The notes below the pieces were generated by a model. It was not told the origin of the DNA. It searched no databases and saw only the letters and a list, made by a program, of their open reading frames with translations. Made by a program: the position numbers and the translations under genes. Positions 6,331-6,411 of a stretch of 6,411 nucleotides of DNA are shown piece after piece (within the stretch, counting starts at the first letter, position 1; the number at the start of each line of letters is the position of its first letter). The stretch covers positions 896 through 7,306 of the forward strand of contig DHMZ01000101.1 of assembly GCA_002406055.1 (NCBI GenBank), written 5' to 3'. This DNA is from Spirochaetales bacterium UBA4629 (GTDB taxonomy: Bacteria > Spirochaetota > Spirochaetia > Sphaerochaetales > Sphaerochaetaceae).

Positions 6331-6390
6331 AATCTTTGTTTTCTTTCATGAAAGATTTGATGATTAATTCATCATCAGCCTTTTATTTTT
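6331..6390 (+). terminator. Probable intrinsic terminator region after rsuA
   Basis: Two hairpins follow the rsuA stop. The first pairs AATCTTT (6331-6337) with AAAGATT (6351-6357) and contains the smaller palindrome CTTTCATGAAAG (6343-6354). The second pairs TGATGAT (6358-6364) with ATCATCA (6371-6377) around a 6-nt loop. Three bases later a T-rich run, TTTTATTTTT (6381-6390), follows. The second hairpin plus the T-run has terminator architecture, but the stem is short and AT-rich, so efficiency is uncertain. Beyond it lie a 10-bp palindrome TCGATATCGA (6390-6399) and GAGGA at 6402-6406, which might be the ribosome site of a gene starting past the window. Confidence 0.4.
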
Positions 6391-6411
6391 CGATATCGAT
6401 TGAGGATAGGT

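Overview
This AT-rich window looks like a housekeeping stretch of a diderm (outer-membrane-bearing) bacterium. The signs are a signal-peptide protein that resembles a Wzi-type outer-membrane beta-barrel, and an RsuA-type pseudouridine synthase. The tandem FadD15-type acyl-CoA ligases and the overall composition would fit a host-associated spirochaete, but that placement is an inference and is weak. All genes lie on the + strand. I see no tRNA, rRNA, CRISPR array, insertion sequence or phage gene.

Layout. (1) Positions 2-379 hold the 3' end of an unrecognised gene that ends in an Ig-like beta-sandwich. (2) Positions 380-480 hold a well-defined promoter (TTGATT, 18 bp, TATAAT) embedded in a large nested inverted repeat spanning 387-478. 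(3) Positions 481-2136 and 2275-4053 are two tandem paralogous AMP-forming long-chain acyl-CoA ligases. (4) Positions 4078-5583 encode an exported, probably outer-membrane beta-barrel protein. Its start codon sits inside a 12-bp hairpin stem and has no visible Shine-Dalgarno. (5) Positions 5626-6330 encode an RsuA-family 16S rRNA pseudouridine synthase. It starts with GTG about 6 nt after a good -10 box, so its mRNA may be leaderless. (6) Positions 6331-6411 hold two small hairpins and a T-rich tract, probably a terminator, then the start of the next intergenic region.

How the genes may work together. The two ligases would activate free long-chain fatty acids, host-derived or recycled, to acyl-CoA (or possibly acyl-ACP) for lipid synthesis. 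The barrel protein follows the second ligase by 24 nt and may be translationally coupled to it, which hints at a link between fatty-acid activation and cell-envelope assembly. rsuA appears to have its own promoter and is probably only a neighbour.

No new multi-gene system is evident. The most unusual signals are in the regulatory DNA: the promoter-in-hairpin design ahead of ligase 1, the start-codon hairpin ahead of the barrel gene, and the probable leaderless start of rsuA.
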